From positions 2,976,001 through 3,040,000 of the forward strand of contig OZ017753.1 of the NCBI GenBank assembly GCA_963969365.1: a DNA stretch of 64,000 bases, given 5' to 3'. The position numbers were made by a program, and so were the translations under genes. The notes below the pieces were generated by a model. It was not told the origin of the DNA. It ran no database searches and saw nothing but the letters and a program-made list of their open reading frames with translations. Shown in pieces: positions 36,601 to 49,658 of this stretch (positions are counted from its first letter, which is position 1; every line of letters starts with the position of its first letter). The stretch is from Asterochloris sp. CNOR1. Taxonomy: Eukaryota > Chlorophyta > Trebouxiophyceae > Trebouxiales > Trebouxiaceae.

Positions 36601-39600
36601 CCGCAGTCACTGTGCCACTGGTGTGTGCTGCAAAGCGGCAGACCAGCTGTTGTGTGCCTTGCAAATCGTCCATGCAAGAATGCTGGGGCGCATGCAATCT
36701 GTGCACTTGATGCATTCATCTACCTCCACTTTCACCAGTGGAGCAAGCTGTTGTCTTGTCATGCTCAGCAGAGAGCCTCACTTCGCAATGCATCATCCGG
36801 AGAGTGGGGACAAGACCATCACCTGGCAATCTGAGATGGGTATGATTCGGAGTGTTGGGTCTTTTGTGTTTGTGCAGGTGGGAGAAGCAGCTGCCCGCAG
36901 AGGTACGGGAGGCTGGCAAGGCAGGGAACCCCTGCTGCCTCTTCTGGCCGCCCACAGCTGTGGCCGTGCACGATGGTGACACCACTGCAGAGGGCGTGTG
37001 GGCGCGCCTGCGGAAGCAAAGCTTTGTGCAGTCCCTATTGCTGGCCGTCCAGGTGTGTGCAGCTCTAGGGTCTAGGGTTTAGGGACCAGAGTCACTTGTG
37101 CCGTTTGTCATGCACCTGTGCATGCATCTGCGTCATGCTCCTGGCTTTTTTTTTGTAAAGCTTGATTGCAAACGTGTCACTCATGCAGCAAGCACAGGAC
37201 AGAGTCAGGAGCAACACCAGCAGAGCTCTCCGTGCCATAGATTGGCCCGAGACATCAGACAGCAATGCAAGAGGGACGGGCGTGCATCAGGCAGACGCCA
37301 ATGACAGGTGTGTGGTGAAGCATAATTGCAACTGCATCCACATATCCCAAGCTCTAATCATGTGCTCTGTTGCCTCAGGCAACTCAATGCGTCATCACAT
37401 ACTGAGGTCGGTGAGCGACACAAGCAAGTCCACAGGCTGGCAAGATGGCTGCATCAGATCAAACTCTTCAGGCTTGCTGCACAGGACCTCAGCGAGAGCC
37501 TCTGGCAGGTAAAAGCCCAAGCTGCTGGAAGGTCATGATGCGCGGCAATGGTCGCTGATGAGGTTGACCGTCTGTGACACCTTGATGGTGCCCACGAAGA
37601 CTAAGGTTGTGTCCAGCAGTGGACCTTGAATACGAACACCTTGGCATGTCTGGCAATCTTTGACAATGGTTGTGTTGCCCTTCAGGATTGGGGCCTTGAG
37701 ATCTCTATGTTGGCGCTGATCCTGTCAGCTTTCCTTTTCATCAACTTGCTCTCTCTCTTCCTCATTGCACTGGTTGCTGTGGGCATGGCCGTGCACCCCA
37801 ACAAGAGACGCCACCTTTGGCGCTTAATGGTCGTGCCAACGCTGGCAGTGCTGCTGATCCTTGAGTATGCCGTGCTCGTTGGGTTGCCTCCGCCCCTCAG
37901 GCAATCTGGCCAAAGTGGTGAGGCATCTGCTCAGCCGCCCCAAGGGAGCCTCTTCTGCGCCATCAAGCTTGCAGGCTTCTGCATAGCCTGAAGAGGGGCT
38001 GCTAGTCACTACAGCGTTGCGCAGTAACGCTGGCCCTTTATTTGTGCAGGCTCATCTTCACTTGCCTATAAGCTTTTTGGACGAACAATTGACATCTCTG
38101 CCACTGACTATCCTGCGCCCCACAGCTTGAGATTGGCAGATGGCCCCCTGCAGCGAGTGCTTTTGCAGGTGATGCTTGTACTGTCCGGCAAGGTGCCCTT
38201 CAGCAATGCCTGGCAAATCAACACCTGCTGGGAGGGATGTCTGATCCAACCTCCACAGAGTTTTGTATACTGCCCTCCTGCAGGTTGCAAGTCACCACAA
38301 GCAGGATCCCCGCATCCATCAGTATGCCAAGGTCAGCCAGCTTTGTGAGCTGGTCGTGACTCGGCAACATGCTTGGCTTTGAGCTCTGGCACTTCAGACT
38401 CTGTGCAATGCATGGGTTGCAGGACTGGCTGGGCATAGGCCACATAGAGCCGGCAGCTTTGTGGGGGCTCTTCCTGGCGTTCGCCACAAGCATCATGCAG
38501 GTGAGGCTCACAACGGGCCAGGACACCCCGATCAGTACAGTGCCCTCATTGGCTGTCGCATGCTGCAGATGCACTATGACTTGTGGTACCACAGCCCCAA
38601 CCCTGCACAGAACGGTCAGAGGCCAGCACCTGCACGACCTGTGGCAAGAAATGAAGTGATGCCCCAGCAGCCGCCGTCAGAAGCCCAACCAAGTCAGCCG
38701 CAGCAACCCTTCAGCGCCGCCCAGGCAATCTGGATGCCCCTGAAGCATGAGGCCCAGGGAACATGGCGCTGGCTGGATTGGACACGATATCTACTACTGA
38801 GGTAAGCAACCTTGGGGTGTGGATCTGCAAGCGATATGCACATCTAGTCCAGGCTGTGATGCTCGAGACTTGTTTGTGGGGCGCTGCCCAAGGTGCAGGT
38901 GCTCAATCAGCTGTGGGTCCTATACAAAGGCTCCACTCACATCTCTGCAGGCACTACACTGATGCTGTTCTCATCACTGTGGTGGCCTTGTGTGCTCTGG
39001 AGAATGACGTCATCCATGCTGGCTACCTGGCACTGGCACTGCTGCTGTTTCGCCGTCGCGAGACGCTGCGTTTGGAGCGTAGCAGGCTATTCAAGTGGAT
39101 GGCCATCTACAATTTTGCAGTGATAGTGTTGACACTTGCCTTCCAAGCTCCGTTTGAGGATGCTTGGGGCAGCATCTGGGAGCCACAGCGCAAGGTGAGC
39201 AGCGTTGCTCTGCCTGCAAGACTGCTTGCAAGACTGCTTGCAGATGTAAACACTTCAGCAGATGGGCAACATTGACCCCTCACGATTCCCCTATAAGGCC
39301 CGTCTGCTCACCGTGCATGAGTATCTTGCTGCAGGGCTGCAACTTTTCCCATGTGCTTGGCCTCAATAGGCTCACAGGACCATCAGGGCCGGTATTTTCA
39401 CTGGGGTCTCGAGGCGCACTTGCAGACATCATCCTGTGGGCTATCATTCGTCTGCAGACGAGGCTGTTTGCCACCACTGCCTTTACAGAGTGAGCGTCAA
39501 GATGTTCAGTCAGAGGCTTTGGTCATTGTCTGCTGCAGTCTGGAACAAGCAACACAGAGCTTGTCATGCATGTGCAGTGCGGTCCAGTGCTTTGCCAAGG

Positions 39601-42600
39601 AGCAGATTGCGGCCACAGCTGCAGTTGAGCGGTGGCGGTGGCTGCGCAAGCGTGCACAAGCCGCCACAGCCCTCGAGGCCTCCCGTCTGCGGAAGGCCAG
39701 GGCTGCCAGGGTGGAGAAACTCAAGGTGACATCTGGGAGGGTGTGTGCTGAGGTGCAGGCAGCGCAGAGCGGCAGTGTCGTGGGTGTCAGGCTGCAGTAC
39801 TGGATGAGTACTAGTGAGCTCCTTTATGCCTTATCTGTTACTTGCAGGCTGGAGTCTCTAGGTCTGGGGGGAGCGTAGGTGTTGACCCGGCTCTGCTAGA
39901 GCTTGATCGTGGGACAGAGTTTGATGAAAGGTGAGCAGAAGAAGGTCATCTTTGTTTGCAGGAGTCCACAGCTGCTGCCAGTGAAAGTTGACCACAGCAG
40001 GCATCTGCAACATCTAAGCATGACTTTTGGTGGAATGCAGTGACTGGGAACAGCAGATGTTGGACGCCCCTGACTCAGTAGACCATAAGGAGCCAATTAT
40101 GGGTGCTCAGGCCTCTGCTGCCAGCAGGGGAGACACAGCAGATGAAGCCAGTTGGCAATCAGGTCAGCTTAGCTTAGTAAGCGCCAGCCACTTTTCGCCA
40201 CCAAACCTGCTTGAGGACCCAATCTCCTGACAGCTTTGCTCAAACGCCCTGACAGCGTGGCTTCAGGTTCAAGCCTGCGTTGGCCTGGCTGAGGCTAGGC
40301 AGCACAAGGCCAAGCCAATTCACACTATGTCTACCTCTCACTCAAATGCAGGCATGGCTGAGGACAGGATTTCGCTTGAACATGGTGCATCGGGGCAGCC
40401 CACACCTTCCCCCAGCGACCACACTGTAAGTTGGCAATGCTTTGCTGCATCACAATGCGTGCCACAGTCCGGGTGCACAGCTAATTACATGGGTCGTCGT
40501 CACACATATTGCCATGCAAGACGCGCTGGGACTGCATTCAGCTTCAGAGTATGATACCAGTCTGCTTTTGTGCTACAGGTCCCACCTGATGCACTGGTTG
40601 AGGATGGGCCAAACAGCCGCGCAAGCAGCAATGCACGACCTCAGCGCAAGTTTTGGGCATGGCTTCAACGAAGGTTGGCTGCTCTCTGCGATTTGTCTTG
40701 GTCCTTCGCATTACTAGCACATACGTGCAATGCTTGCTTGGGCTAGAAGTTCCACCAATCTGAGTGCTGTACCCTGACTTGCGGGCAACGATTGTTGAGG
40801 TGCTGCTCACACTTTGCAGGTGGCAGCACGGCGACAAGGAGTCTTTCATCTGCTATGTGCTCTACATTCTGCTTTTTGTCATCGATTACAGTCTGCTAGC
40901 CTTGGTGCTCCCTCTTTCTCTTTTCTGCTACGCTCAGCTTGCTCAACACCCCTCAAGATTGTACTGGCAGGTATGGCGTGGTGCTGTTGCATGTGAGTAT
41001 AGCCCCATTCCACAAACACTGCTCACACTTCAATGACTGCAGGCATGTCTGTTGTACGTTGAGGGCATCCTGATCTGCCAGTACGTCTACCAGATCCCTT
41101 CACGTCTGCACTGTGATTTCATTGACCCAGCCGTACAGGTAGACAACGATGGAAGGTTTTGAATGGTCACTGATGTGATTACCTTTGCACGAGCCACAGC
41201 CAGCATGCCGGCATCCCTTGATATTGTCAATTGTGAGCTGCAGGCTTCAGCTGAATGGTTGGGCTTGCACAGCAGTGTCGTACGCGCTATTCCCACTTTT
41301 GCAGTCTACCTTGCAACGCTGATGCATGTATACCATCTAGGAAGGCAACAGGTGGGCACACCAGTCATGCAGAAAGTTAAGCAATAGAATCATGGAGCAC
41401 TTCAAGGTTGCCCAGCAGCGACTGACGGTTGAGGGTGTAGCCTCAATGTGCAGGCGTCACCCCTGACACTCAACCATCCTGGACAGGCTGCACAGCCTTC
41501 CTTTGGAGGGTCAGAAGACAACACAGCTGGGCCCCACAGCGTGGCCTCTGACAGCCCAGACACCGAGCCTGGCTCCCAACACCCACCCCAGGCAGCAAAC
41601 TTGTCAGACCTGACCAGAGACCTGGAGATGGGGCTGCCCCAGAGGCGCCCTGCTCCCCCCAGTGAGGGTGACAGCTCACAGGACTTGCCAGATGAACGCC
41701 AGATGGACAGCCTGACACAGGTGACCTTGAACATGCCTCATTGGTGCAAGGTTGGCGTGCCTTGTGCTGCAGACCTTGCCTTGTCGCTGTCTTCTAGCGT
41801 CATCGTACTGCCCCGTCCCATGTGCGCTGCCAAGCGGGGTGCCTGACATCTCCTGTGTTTTGCAGCTGCTGCGAAGCTTCTGGCACTCGCTGGCGGCATG
41901 GGCCATCAGGGGCAGCCTTGCGGTGTACGAGTTCCTGCAAACCGTGTGCAGCCCATCAGAGCCACCATTGCACTTTGTCAAAGTAGAGGTGGAACCTCAG
42001 CATGGTGAGCACTTCGCAACCACCCTGCAAGGCCTTGGGCAGGGAGGGCGCTTGTCCATGCCTGAGCTGCGCTATAGGGGTTGTGGCAACAGACCTCAGT
42101 TGTGCAGTTGCTGCAACATACTATCTGTTCTGGTGCAGACGTGAGGGTAGACTGGAAGGCAAGTGAGGGTGCCGAGTTCCTGCGGCAGCACATGCAAAGC
42201 ATTCTGGATCAGTGTAGGCATGATGACTTGGCAGCAGCCATGAGCTGCAGGTGAGTCTTCAAGTCAAGTCTTCACTTGTTTTCAAAAAGTGGCAATAGCA
42301 AAGGCGTCTCCTTTTGCAGGCAGATGCAAGGCTCCAGCGGCGAGCTTGCTTCTGTCACAGAAGATGAGAGGCACATGAGTCTTCCTCAAGTTCCAGCTGA
42401 CAATGTGGAGACCACCCACCAGGTATGATGCTCAATCGTCAAGTCATCTTTCATTTGGCTGGCATGCTCTCGAGCCTTGCATTGGACCTCGAGGGGGGAA
42501 ACCCTATTACTTGGACCCCTCTTTCCTCAAGATGTTGCTTCCTTGAGGTGTCAGTGCAGAGTGCAAGGTAGTGCCTCAGGGTCAGACTTGAGGCATGGCC

Positions 42601-45600
42601 ATCCTTTGCCTAGCACAAGCACTCCCAATGATTGGGGTCACCGTCCTAACCATGGTGTCACGCCACTCAGCCAGCAGGCAACCTCATATTCCTTTTTCTT
42701 TTCCATGCAGGCGGCAGGCAACGGCAGCCATGAAGGAGCAGAGCGGCCCGCCAGCTGCATCGACCTGGCGACCATTGGGCCTCTGCGCCTTCTGGTGGAG
42801 GCTGTGCTCACTGGGGCGTCAGCAAGCACTGTTACTGTGCTTCTCCAAGTCCTGCCAGAGCGCAGCACCTCACAGAACTCTGAGGGTCTCAGCCAGGTGG
42901 AGGGGTGGCCCATCAGGTGATCATGAGGCACATGCATCCTAGCAGGCCAGAGAAGCCACAGCCGAGGCGTAGGCGCTGGCGCCGACCGTTGCCTGGTTGC
43001 ATGGGGTGCGGCCACGGCAGCTGGGGTCTGCCAGAGTGCTCTGGCCAAGGAGCTGACATCCTGCTGTTCTCTGACGATGTGCATGCTCAGATGGAATGCG
43101 CCCAATGTGGTCCAAGTCTCAGACCGCGTGATTGCACCTGCTTGCACAGCCTTCAACAGGAAGATTCCCAGTTTGTCCTCACAGGTCGCTACGCCCTGCT
43201 GAGCATGCAGCGCAGACGATATTGCGCCGTCAGCAGGAGCGGTCTGGCAACCCGGGGGCCCAACTCAATGCCACTGCAGGGCATGCGGAGCAACAAGGTG
43301 AGCAAATCAACTAAGGAGCAAAGTCAGTCATCACAAGGTGGGCATGTTGTGCCAATGTCCTGCTCACCAACAACTCCTTGCAGCACAGAGTGCCACCCAA
43401 ATGCTGGTGTTTGACACAAGAGGGCTGCTGACCTGCAAAGACACGACCCAAGCTGACTCTGGCATAGCAGGGTTGCTGACTGCATGACAAGCACAAAAAG
43501 ACTTGCTGTTGTTGCCCACATCACATCAATACTTTGGGATGCAGGCGACCTGGAAGCACCACTGGATGTTTGCCCTGCCCACAGCAGCTTGAACCTTACA
43601 CACATGGTCATTTGTGCCTGATCACATGCAGCAGTGTCCATGGCTGCGACATCAAGGCTAAGGACCCTCCTTGAGGTCACATCCACTTTCTGGGATGCAG
43701 GCGACCTAGACGCAGGCAGGCTAGATGGAGCCTCTTCTATGTCCTCTCCCCCAGGCAGCTCTGGCAGGGGCAACAGGCCAGACCATGAGCCTCCGCACAG
43801 CTCGTCAGCTGAGTCTGCCTCGCCGCTCTCAGCCAGCCCCTCAGCGTCGGAGACAGGCAAAGGAATGCAGGCTACCCCTGCAATACTTGAGGTCAGACAT
43901 TCTGCAATGTTGCTGTGGTGGAGGCTGCAATGTCGAAAGTCTGCACGTGCCTATGTAGAGGTTGAAAGTCAATGCCAGCGGCCCCTGCTTGATGATGCTG
44001 GCGACAATGCTGCAGGTGCAGAATGTGGAGTGGCACAGCCGCCCTGCCCAGGACTTCTATGCAGCGACTGCTGCAGTCGACTTCATCACCTTTCTGTATG
44101 TTGTCGTCTTCTACCAGGTCAGGCCAGGCAGGGTGCCACCTTCTGTGATGCTCATGCAAAGGCTGATATAGCTAGTGCCCAGGAGGTGTGCCGGCACAAA
44201 GCTCACTTGTCATCTGCTGTTGAGGATGTGGCAGCTCCTTGCTGTGCCTGCAGAGCATTGTGAACAGCGCGCGCTCCCTGCAAGACATCAGCGATGAGCG
44301 CGTGGTTCCCCTGGACTACCTCCTCTCCCTCATTGTGCTGTTCATGTTTCTTGTGCTGGACAGGGTGTTCTACACGCTTGGCAGTCCCCTGGGCAAGGTA
44401 TGACAGCTGCGTCATGCTTGTTCAACCTGGTTGTGTTGCGCACCTGTCCTGCTTCCCTCTTGGCACTCACGCTCAAGTGCCAGGCAACACTTAAACGTGA
44501 ATGCAAATGCACCTGCAGGCTCTTTTGTTGTGGAGCCAGATGGCTGTGTTTTACATTTACGTCCTGAAGCTGTTCTGGAGCCCCACAACCAGCAGCACTG
44601 CACGCACCCACCTGCGAGTAGCAATGCTGCTGAAGAGCTGCGCCTTTGTCCTGTACGCCCTCCAGCTGCGGCACACCTACCCTCCCAGGGCCTCCTACAG
44701 GTGGGAGGTTGACCACGTGTCTTCCAATCAATGTTGTTTCATCGTGGCAGGACTGATGGCGCAGTCCTCCCATGCTTGACCCCTTTTGTCAGGGGCACTG
44801 CCAAAGTGCCTCTAATTTCAAGCACTTGCAAACAGCATGAGGCCAATCTTGTGGTGGTGCACCCTGCAACAGAAAAACGTTCTGGCTGCCTGACCTTATG
44901 ATGTCTGGCACTAAGCTCCACTGCTGGAAGTCATGGCTGAACACGCATCAGCACAGCTAGAGAAAAGACACAACATCGCTGCAGGGGAGGTCGTGGCCGC
45001 CACGCCTTCATGTTCATGCGCCACACCAACATGTTTGGCTGGCTGGGCATGCAAGTGTTCAATGCTGTGCCCTTCATCTACGAGCTCCGTGCGCTGCTGG
45101 ACTGGAGCTGCACTCCCACCACGCTGACCCTGTTTGACTGGCTCAAGCTCGAGGTGAGGCTGCTTCCATGTAAAAGCTGACTCTGTTTGCAGATGTTGAC
45201 CCAGCTTTTACAGCAATGCTGACCATGTTTCCCCAGCTCAAGCTCAAGGTAAGGCTGCTAGATGCAAGAGGCTGACCCTACTCTGGCTCAATCTCGAGGT
45301 GAGGCTCCTTGCATGCTCAAATGCATCTATCTGGCCCCAGCCATCCTCAGACCAACCGGATGTGGCAGACAAGTGCAATATCTTGCCAAGGCACAGGGGA
45401 GCAACAGCGCTGGTGGCAACGATGCTGAGGCTGTTTTCTGCCAGAAAGGGGAATGACAGTGCTGTTTGCAGCTGTAATGGGGCTGCTCCTACAAGACAGG
45501 GGAGTGACAGTGCTGGTGGCAACTGTGATAAGGCTGGGTCATTATGCAGGACATCAATGTCAGCCTCTTTCTGGTGACGGTGGACCGCCAGAACAGGGAC

Positions 45601-47980
45601 AGCAGGAGACGAGGGGAGCGGATCCCCAGATATCAGAAGTTTCTGCAGGTGGGCGTAGTGCCACATGCATGCGCCTCGTCCAATTCTGAAGTAAGCACTG
45701 TCTGAAGGTCCCAATAGATTCAGTTGACAACATCTGTCCTGCAGGGCACGCTGCTGTTTGTGGGCCTCCTGATTCTGCTCTGGGTCCCTCTTCTTGTGTT
45801 CAGCTCAGGCAACCCCACCTATCAGGTAAGGCGCCTCAGTCTGGTGCTGCAATGGCAGGGTTTGCAGAGCAGCACAGCTTACAGAAACTGCCCACTGTTG
45901 CAGGTGCCCAGCATAGTCTCATTCTCTGCTAATGCCAGCTTGGGGACCATGCACAAGGGCTCTGGCAGCTTCGAGGCCATCACCTCATTCCCTTTATATG
46001 AGGGAGGCGCCAGGCGCATGCAGCAGCCCTGGCTGAGCAATGGGTCCTTCCCTGACAAGATGGGCGACGACTACAGTCCAGAGCAGCTCATCCTGCTCTG
46101 CTTGGCCAAGGTGGGGTGCTGATGCCAGCAGACATGAGTCAGCAGCGTGCTGGAGCAGGCCACACCTCCGTCTGCAAAGCACAGCAGGGCATGCACAGCA
46201 TCTCTTCATGCAGGCTCATGCGCTGGCATGACCCGCTTCACCGCGCTGACTGGTCCTGGTACTTAGTCAGCGAGTTGCTGCTGATTGGCTGTGCAGGACT
46301 CTGACTCGGTCTGGAGCCTCAGTCCGCCCGCACGAGACGCCCTGCTCTCCGTGCTGCATGAGAGCAGTGCTGCCCTCTCAGTCAGCTGGACGGTGGTCAG
46401 GTCTGCGCCTCCACCTTCCACTCATGGGAACCCCATCTGCACCGGCACCGCGCAGGTGCCTCTGGCAGGCTTGAGCCGCATGCAGCTGCTGGACATGCTC
46501 CAAGTGAGGACAGATTCTCAATCCAGCCCTCAAGTGCTGGCCAGCATTGCGCATGGAAATCACTGCTGCTGCAAGTGCACTCTTTTGCTGGCCAGCATCG
46601 TGCAAGGCGACCATGCTGCTGCGAGCACACTGCTTTGCCTCAATCCTGAGCTGCCTTCTTGCTGCGAGCCGAACTGCTCTCAGGTCATCTGGCAGTCTGC
46701 CTTGCACTTGTCCTGCAATGTGCTGCCAGCTGAGGTTGAAGTGTGGTTTCCAGATTTAGATAGGTTGACATGCAAAAACACTGGCAGTATTCCAGATCAG
46801 GGCTGCTTTTGATACATCAGCATTTTGGGTTGTGGCCAACAAGCCTTCAGTCGGTCCTCGGGCTGCAGGGCAACCGGTCTTCAGCCACGCTGATGCGGCT
46901 GGACAGCCAGGACCCCCATGGCACCCGCCCCAGCCACGGCGGCCCCCTGGGGCTGTTCGGCCTGTTCTGGCAGCTGCGTGGGGACATGTGCAGCGTGCGC
47001 CCATTCAAGTCGCCCAGTGCACTGGCTGCCAAGGCCACCAGGGCCTCGTCCGTGGAGCAGTATGTGGGCTGCAATGCCACCACCCTTTCGGAGAAGGGGT
47101 GAGCTTGGACAGTGCCGGTCTTGGCTGTGGGCACAGCTGCCTGAAGCCTTGAGACCAGTTTGCCTCAGGTTTTGTGGCAGCACCTTCTATCTGCTGCAGT
47201 ACCCCTATAAGTTTGATGTTTAGCCATGGGTGTCCACCTGACTTGCTCCCTCGTTGTGCCTCACATGCTGTGCCTGATGCTGTAGGAGTGCTCAGCCCTG
47301 GTGGCGCTTCAGCTGTGGCGTGTTTGACGGGGATGACAATGCTGTCGACAACCGGGAGCAGGGCTGGGCCACCTGCCAGATGTCTGGTCTCAACGGCCTG
47401 CGCCTTGTTGCCATCCTGGAGAGGGTGCAGGGCGGGCTGCTGGGGGAGACCCTTTCCTCCTTCGGCATTACTGGCCTCTACATCACAGGTGCCTGTGCTG
47501 GCCTCAGTATCTGGCCTTTGAGGCAGCATGCCTTGGGTGGGCAGATTTTTGCCATATGCAGCTGTCGCTCATATGCACCTGCATGCGTCATCCAGGCAGG
47601 CACGCCCCCAACCAGAAAAGGTCCTGGCACTGAGGCCTCTGCATAACGCATACCAAGAGCTGCAGGGCAAAGTTGCTTTCGTGTGCTGCAAGATTTTTTG
47701 CTGCCCTGCCAACCTGTTGCCTTCACATGGTCTGCCTGCTGTGCCTGCAGTGGTGTACGCTGTCGGCAGGCTCCTGCGGCTGTCAATGTCCAACCTCAGG
47801 ACGCGCATCATGTATGAGGACCTGCCCAACACCAAGCGCCTGGTCGCCCTCTGCGAAGACATATACATTGCCCGTGCTGAGGGCGAGCTGCTGCTGGAGG
47901 GAGAGCTTTACTTTGCCATGATCAGCATCTACAGATCCCCACAAGTCCTTTTTGAGCTCACCAAGAAGAAGGAAGCATGA
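30620..47980 (+). CDS. PIEZO: Piezo-type mechanosensitive ion channel
   Basis: About 40 exons encode a protein of more than 2,000 residues. Piezo proteins form trimeric, stretch-gated cation channels. The N-terminal two thirds is a long series of paired transmembrane segments, for example from ATG 30620 (AAASGLLLLAWNDVGL), 31752 (GLHIVLLYLWQIPP), 35881-35990, 37686-37900 (DWGLEISMLALILSAF), 38945-39190 and 40820-40970. The anchor region is diagnostic: NAVPFIYELRALLDW then TTLTLFDWLKLE joined to DINVSLFLV (44995-45648). The extracellular cap lies around 45904-47450. The C-terminal inner helix and domain read GITGLYITVVYAVGRLLRLS, YEDLPNTKRLVALCEDIY and RSPQVLFELTKK, ending at 47980. Disordered linkers occur near 41451-41720 and 43701-43890. 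Two introns use GC donors (35686, 36206). Individual junctions in the middle are approximate. Family identity is secure. Confidence 0.93.
31372..31437 (+). repeat. Three tandem 22-bp units in a Piezo intron
   Basis: Three consecutive 22-bp units of the form TTTGACCAGCTCAGTAGGCA with 3-5 differences lie in the intron after the exon ending at 31206. No function is evident. Confidence 0.75.
32151..32215 (+). repeat. Imperfect two-copy tandem repeat in a Piezo intron
   Basis: Two copies share a ...CTCATGATGAGCCAAA... / ...CCCAGGAGGAGCCAAA... core with matching flanks, each about 33 bp. It lies upstream of the exon that begins at about 32358. Confidence 0.5.
43515..43720 (+). repeat. Acceptor-side echo of Piezo exon 43701
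   Basis: The true exon starts TGGGATGCAG|GCGACCTAGACGC (GDLDAGRLDG). About 158 bp upstream, near 43543, the sequence TGGGATGCAG-GCGACCTGGAAGC repeats the acceptor and the first exon codons, then diverges. Confidence 0.75.
45121..45316 (+). repeat. Donor-side echo of the Piezo anchor exon (three copies)
   Basis: The true exon tail reads GCTGACCCTGTTTGACTGGC ... CTCGAG|GTGAGGCTGCTTCCATG, donor at 45154. Copy 2 (45217-45265) has GCTGACCATGTTTCCC ... CTCAAG|GTAAGGCTGCTAGATG. Copy 3 (45269-45316) has GCTGACCCTACTCTGG ... CTCGAG|GTGAGGCTCCTTGCATG. Exon tail, GT donor and proximal intron are all copied, and both extra donors look usable. Confidence 0.85.
45396..45540 (+). repeat. Three-copy tandem repeat before Piezo exon 45549
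   Basis: Three copies of about 50 bp with the core GGGGAGTGACAGTGCTGGTG lie directly before the acceptor of the exon encoding DINVSLFLV. They follow the donor-side array in the same intron, so nearly the whole intron is repeat-built. Confidence 0.75.
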
Positions 47981-49658
47981 CCTTTAACAGTCTGTTGCCC
48001 ACCTTTCCCTGCCCATTGCTGATTTCAGCTGCTCTCTGATCAGACATTGCCATTGTGTTCAAACTCCTTCCATGATAATAGGTACCAACACCTGCATATT
48101 TCATCCTCCGTGACTGGCAGGTCTGCAGGTGAGATGTGGGGTCATGCAACCCTTGTGTGCGCCATTTTAACAAGCCGTTCAGCCAATTGAGGGATCACAT
48201 GTAGCACATGGCCTCTGTGCGCTTCAGTCCACCAGCACGTGCACCACGCCTTCCCAAGCTCTTAGGGCTGGCTCCCTGCAGCAGCTGATACAAGTGCAGG
48301 CCTTGCGGACAGCCATTGGCCGTCCCTTCTGCTGCGCTGCCAGCCTCAGGGCAGGAAGGGTGGGGAAGCAGCCTGCCAAGGTGGGTGGGGTTCAGCCTGG
48401 GAGGAAACACCAGTCCAGAAGGCACTCTGTGATGATGTGCGTGAGTATTCTGCCATGTACTTCCTCACTGCTGCACCCAGTGCTCTGCAGTACAGACATG
48501 CTGACACTGCTGCGGCTCATGCAAGTCCCAGCTGGCTACATGCAGCCTACAGTCTTGCCAAGCGGCAGATGCCTGCTGCTGCGCATGCATCTGCTGGCTG
48601 GCAGCCGCCAGAGGTGCTTGACCGCCCCTCAGTGCTGCGGCCTTGTGTCTGCAAAGCTGGTGAAGCGTGCCTGTCATCTGCTTGCTCAGCAAGCTGCAGT
48701 CTGAAGAGCTGCACTGCCACTGACAATTTCTGCAATGCTGGATTTCAAAGCTCCTGCTGCAGGTCTAAATCAAGCAAACGCTGTCGCTGGCCCTGGTGGC
48801 CGCCCTCCAGCAGTTGAACTTCCTCCCAAGATTGAAATTGAAGCTGTAGACCATAGTCAACCTGGGAGGAACGTGCTGTACGTCATCCAGCTCATATCCA
48901 GCCCCTACAGGCTGTAAAGTGCTCAGAGTTGCACTGCTCAATGACTGCTGCCGCTTTGTGCATGCAGGCATGTGTCGGCAAACACTCAGTGCCGCATGCA
49001 CTAGAAAGAGTGCTGTTCCAGGTGCACACCTGCTCGAGGTGTGTACCAACAGCTTCCACAAACATGGAAGCCTCTGGCGTGGTTGCTGTGGCTGCGGCAA
49101 CAGTGCTGGACATGCTGATGCGCGGCACCGCTGTGGGTAGCCTCCTCATGGCAGTGACGCTGTGGTGGTCGTGGGTTGCCTAACACTTTGTCTGCTGTAA
49201 AAGCCGTGGCAAGGCACAGCATGCTGTGAGGAGAAGGGAAGCGCAGTGGCAGGAGACTCTTTCTGCTGTGGGCTGCTTGGTGGTGCTGACCATGCCCATA
49301 GTCAAGCAACACACGCACTGAGAGCGTTGTTTGCATGTTGTAAGGTTGGGTATCAAGGTACTGTCAGCTGGGCAGGTTTGCAGAACTTCTATGCTCATCA
49401 CCACAGCTGTGGCGACGAAAATGAGACGGGATTGCTCCTGTGAGACGGGAGTGCCACTGCTCTCCCAACTTGGGAGTGGGACCTTGAAGTTCACCTTCGT
49501 TCTTCAAGCCCCTCCCCCTAGTTTGAACATTCAACATCGATCGGTTCTGCAGCTCACTCTGAGGGCAGCCAGCATTTCTACTGAACATCTGGTAAAAGGT
49601 CAGCAGCACCCCAAGCAGCAGACGCAATGAATCAGGGAAGCTTGTGACACCTTCAGCA
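47981..49658. other. Intergenic gap of 1.7 kb; possible unmodelled small gene
   Basis: This lies between the Piezo stop and the DAGL start. Two plus-strand segments look somewhat protein-like: near 48790-48916 (LPPKIEIEAVDHSQPGRNVL) and near 48980-49183, which contains a hydrophobic stretch (LMRGTAVGSLLMAVTLWW). I cannot join them with sound splice sites, so no gene is called. The right part should contain the DAGL promoter. Confidence 0.35.

Noticed and set aside
37060-37085. Telomere-like GGGTCTAGGGTTTAGGGA, also single TTTAGGG or CCCTAAA-like motifs near 55857 and 60345
   Set aside because: Only one or two partial units at each site; this is far too short for an interstitial telomere array.
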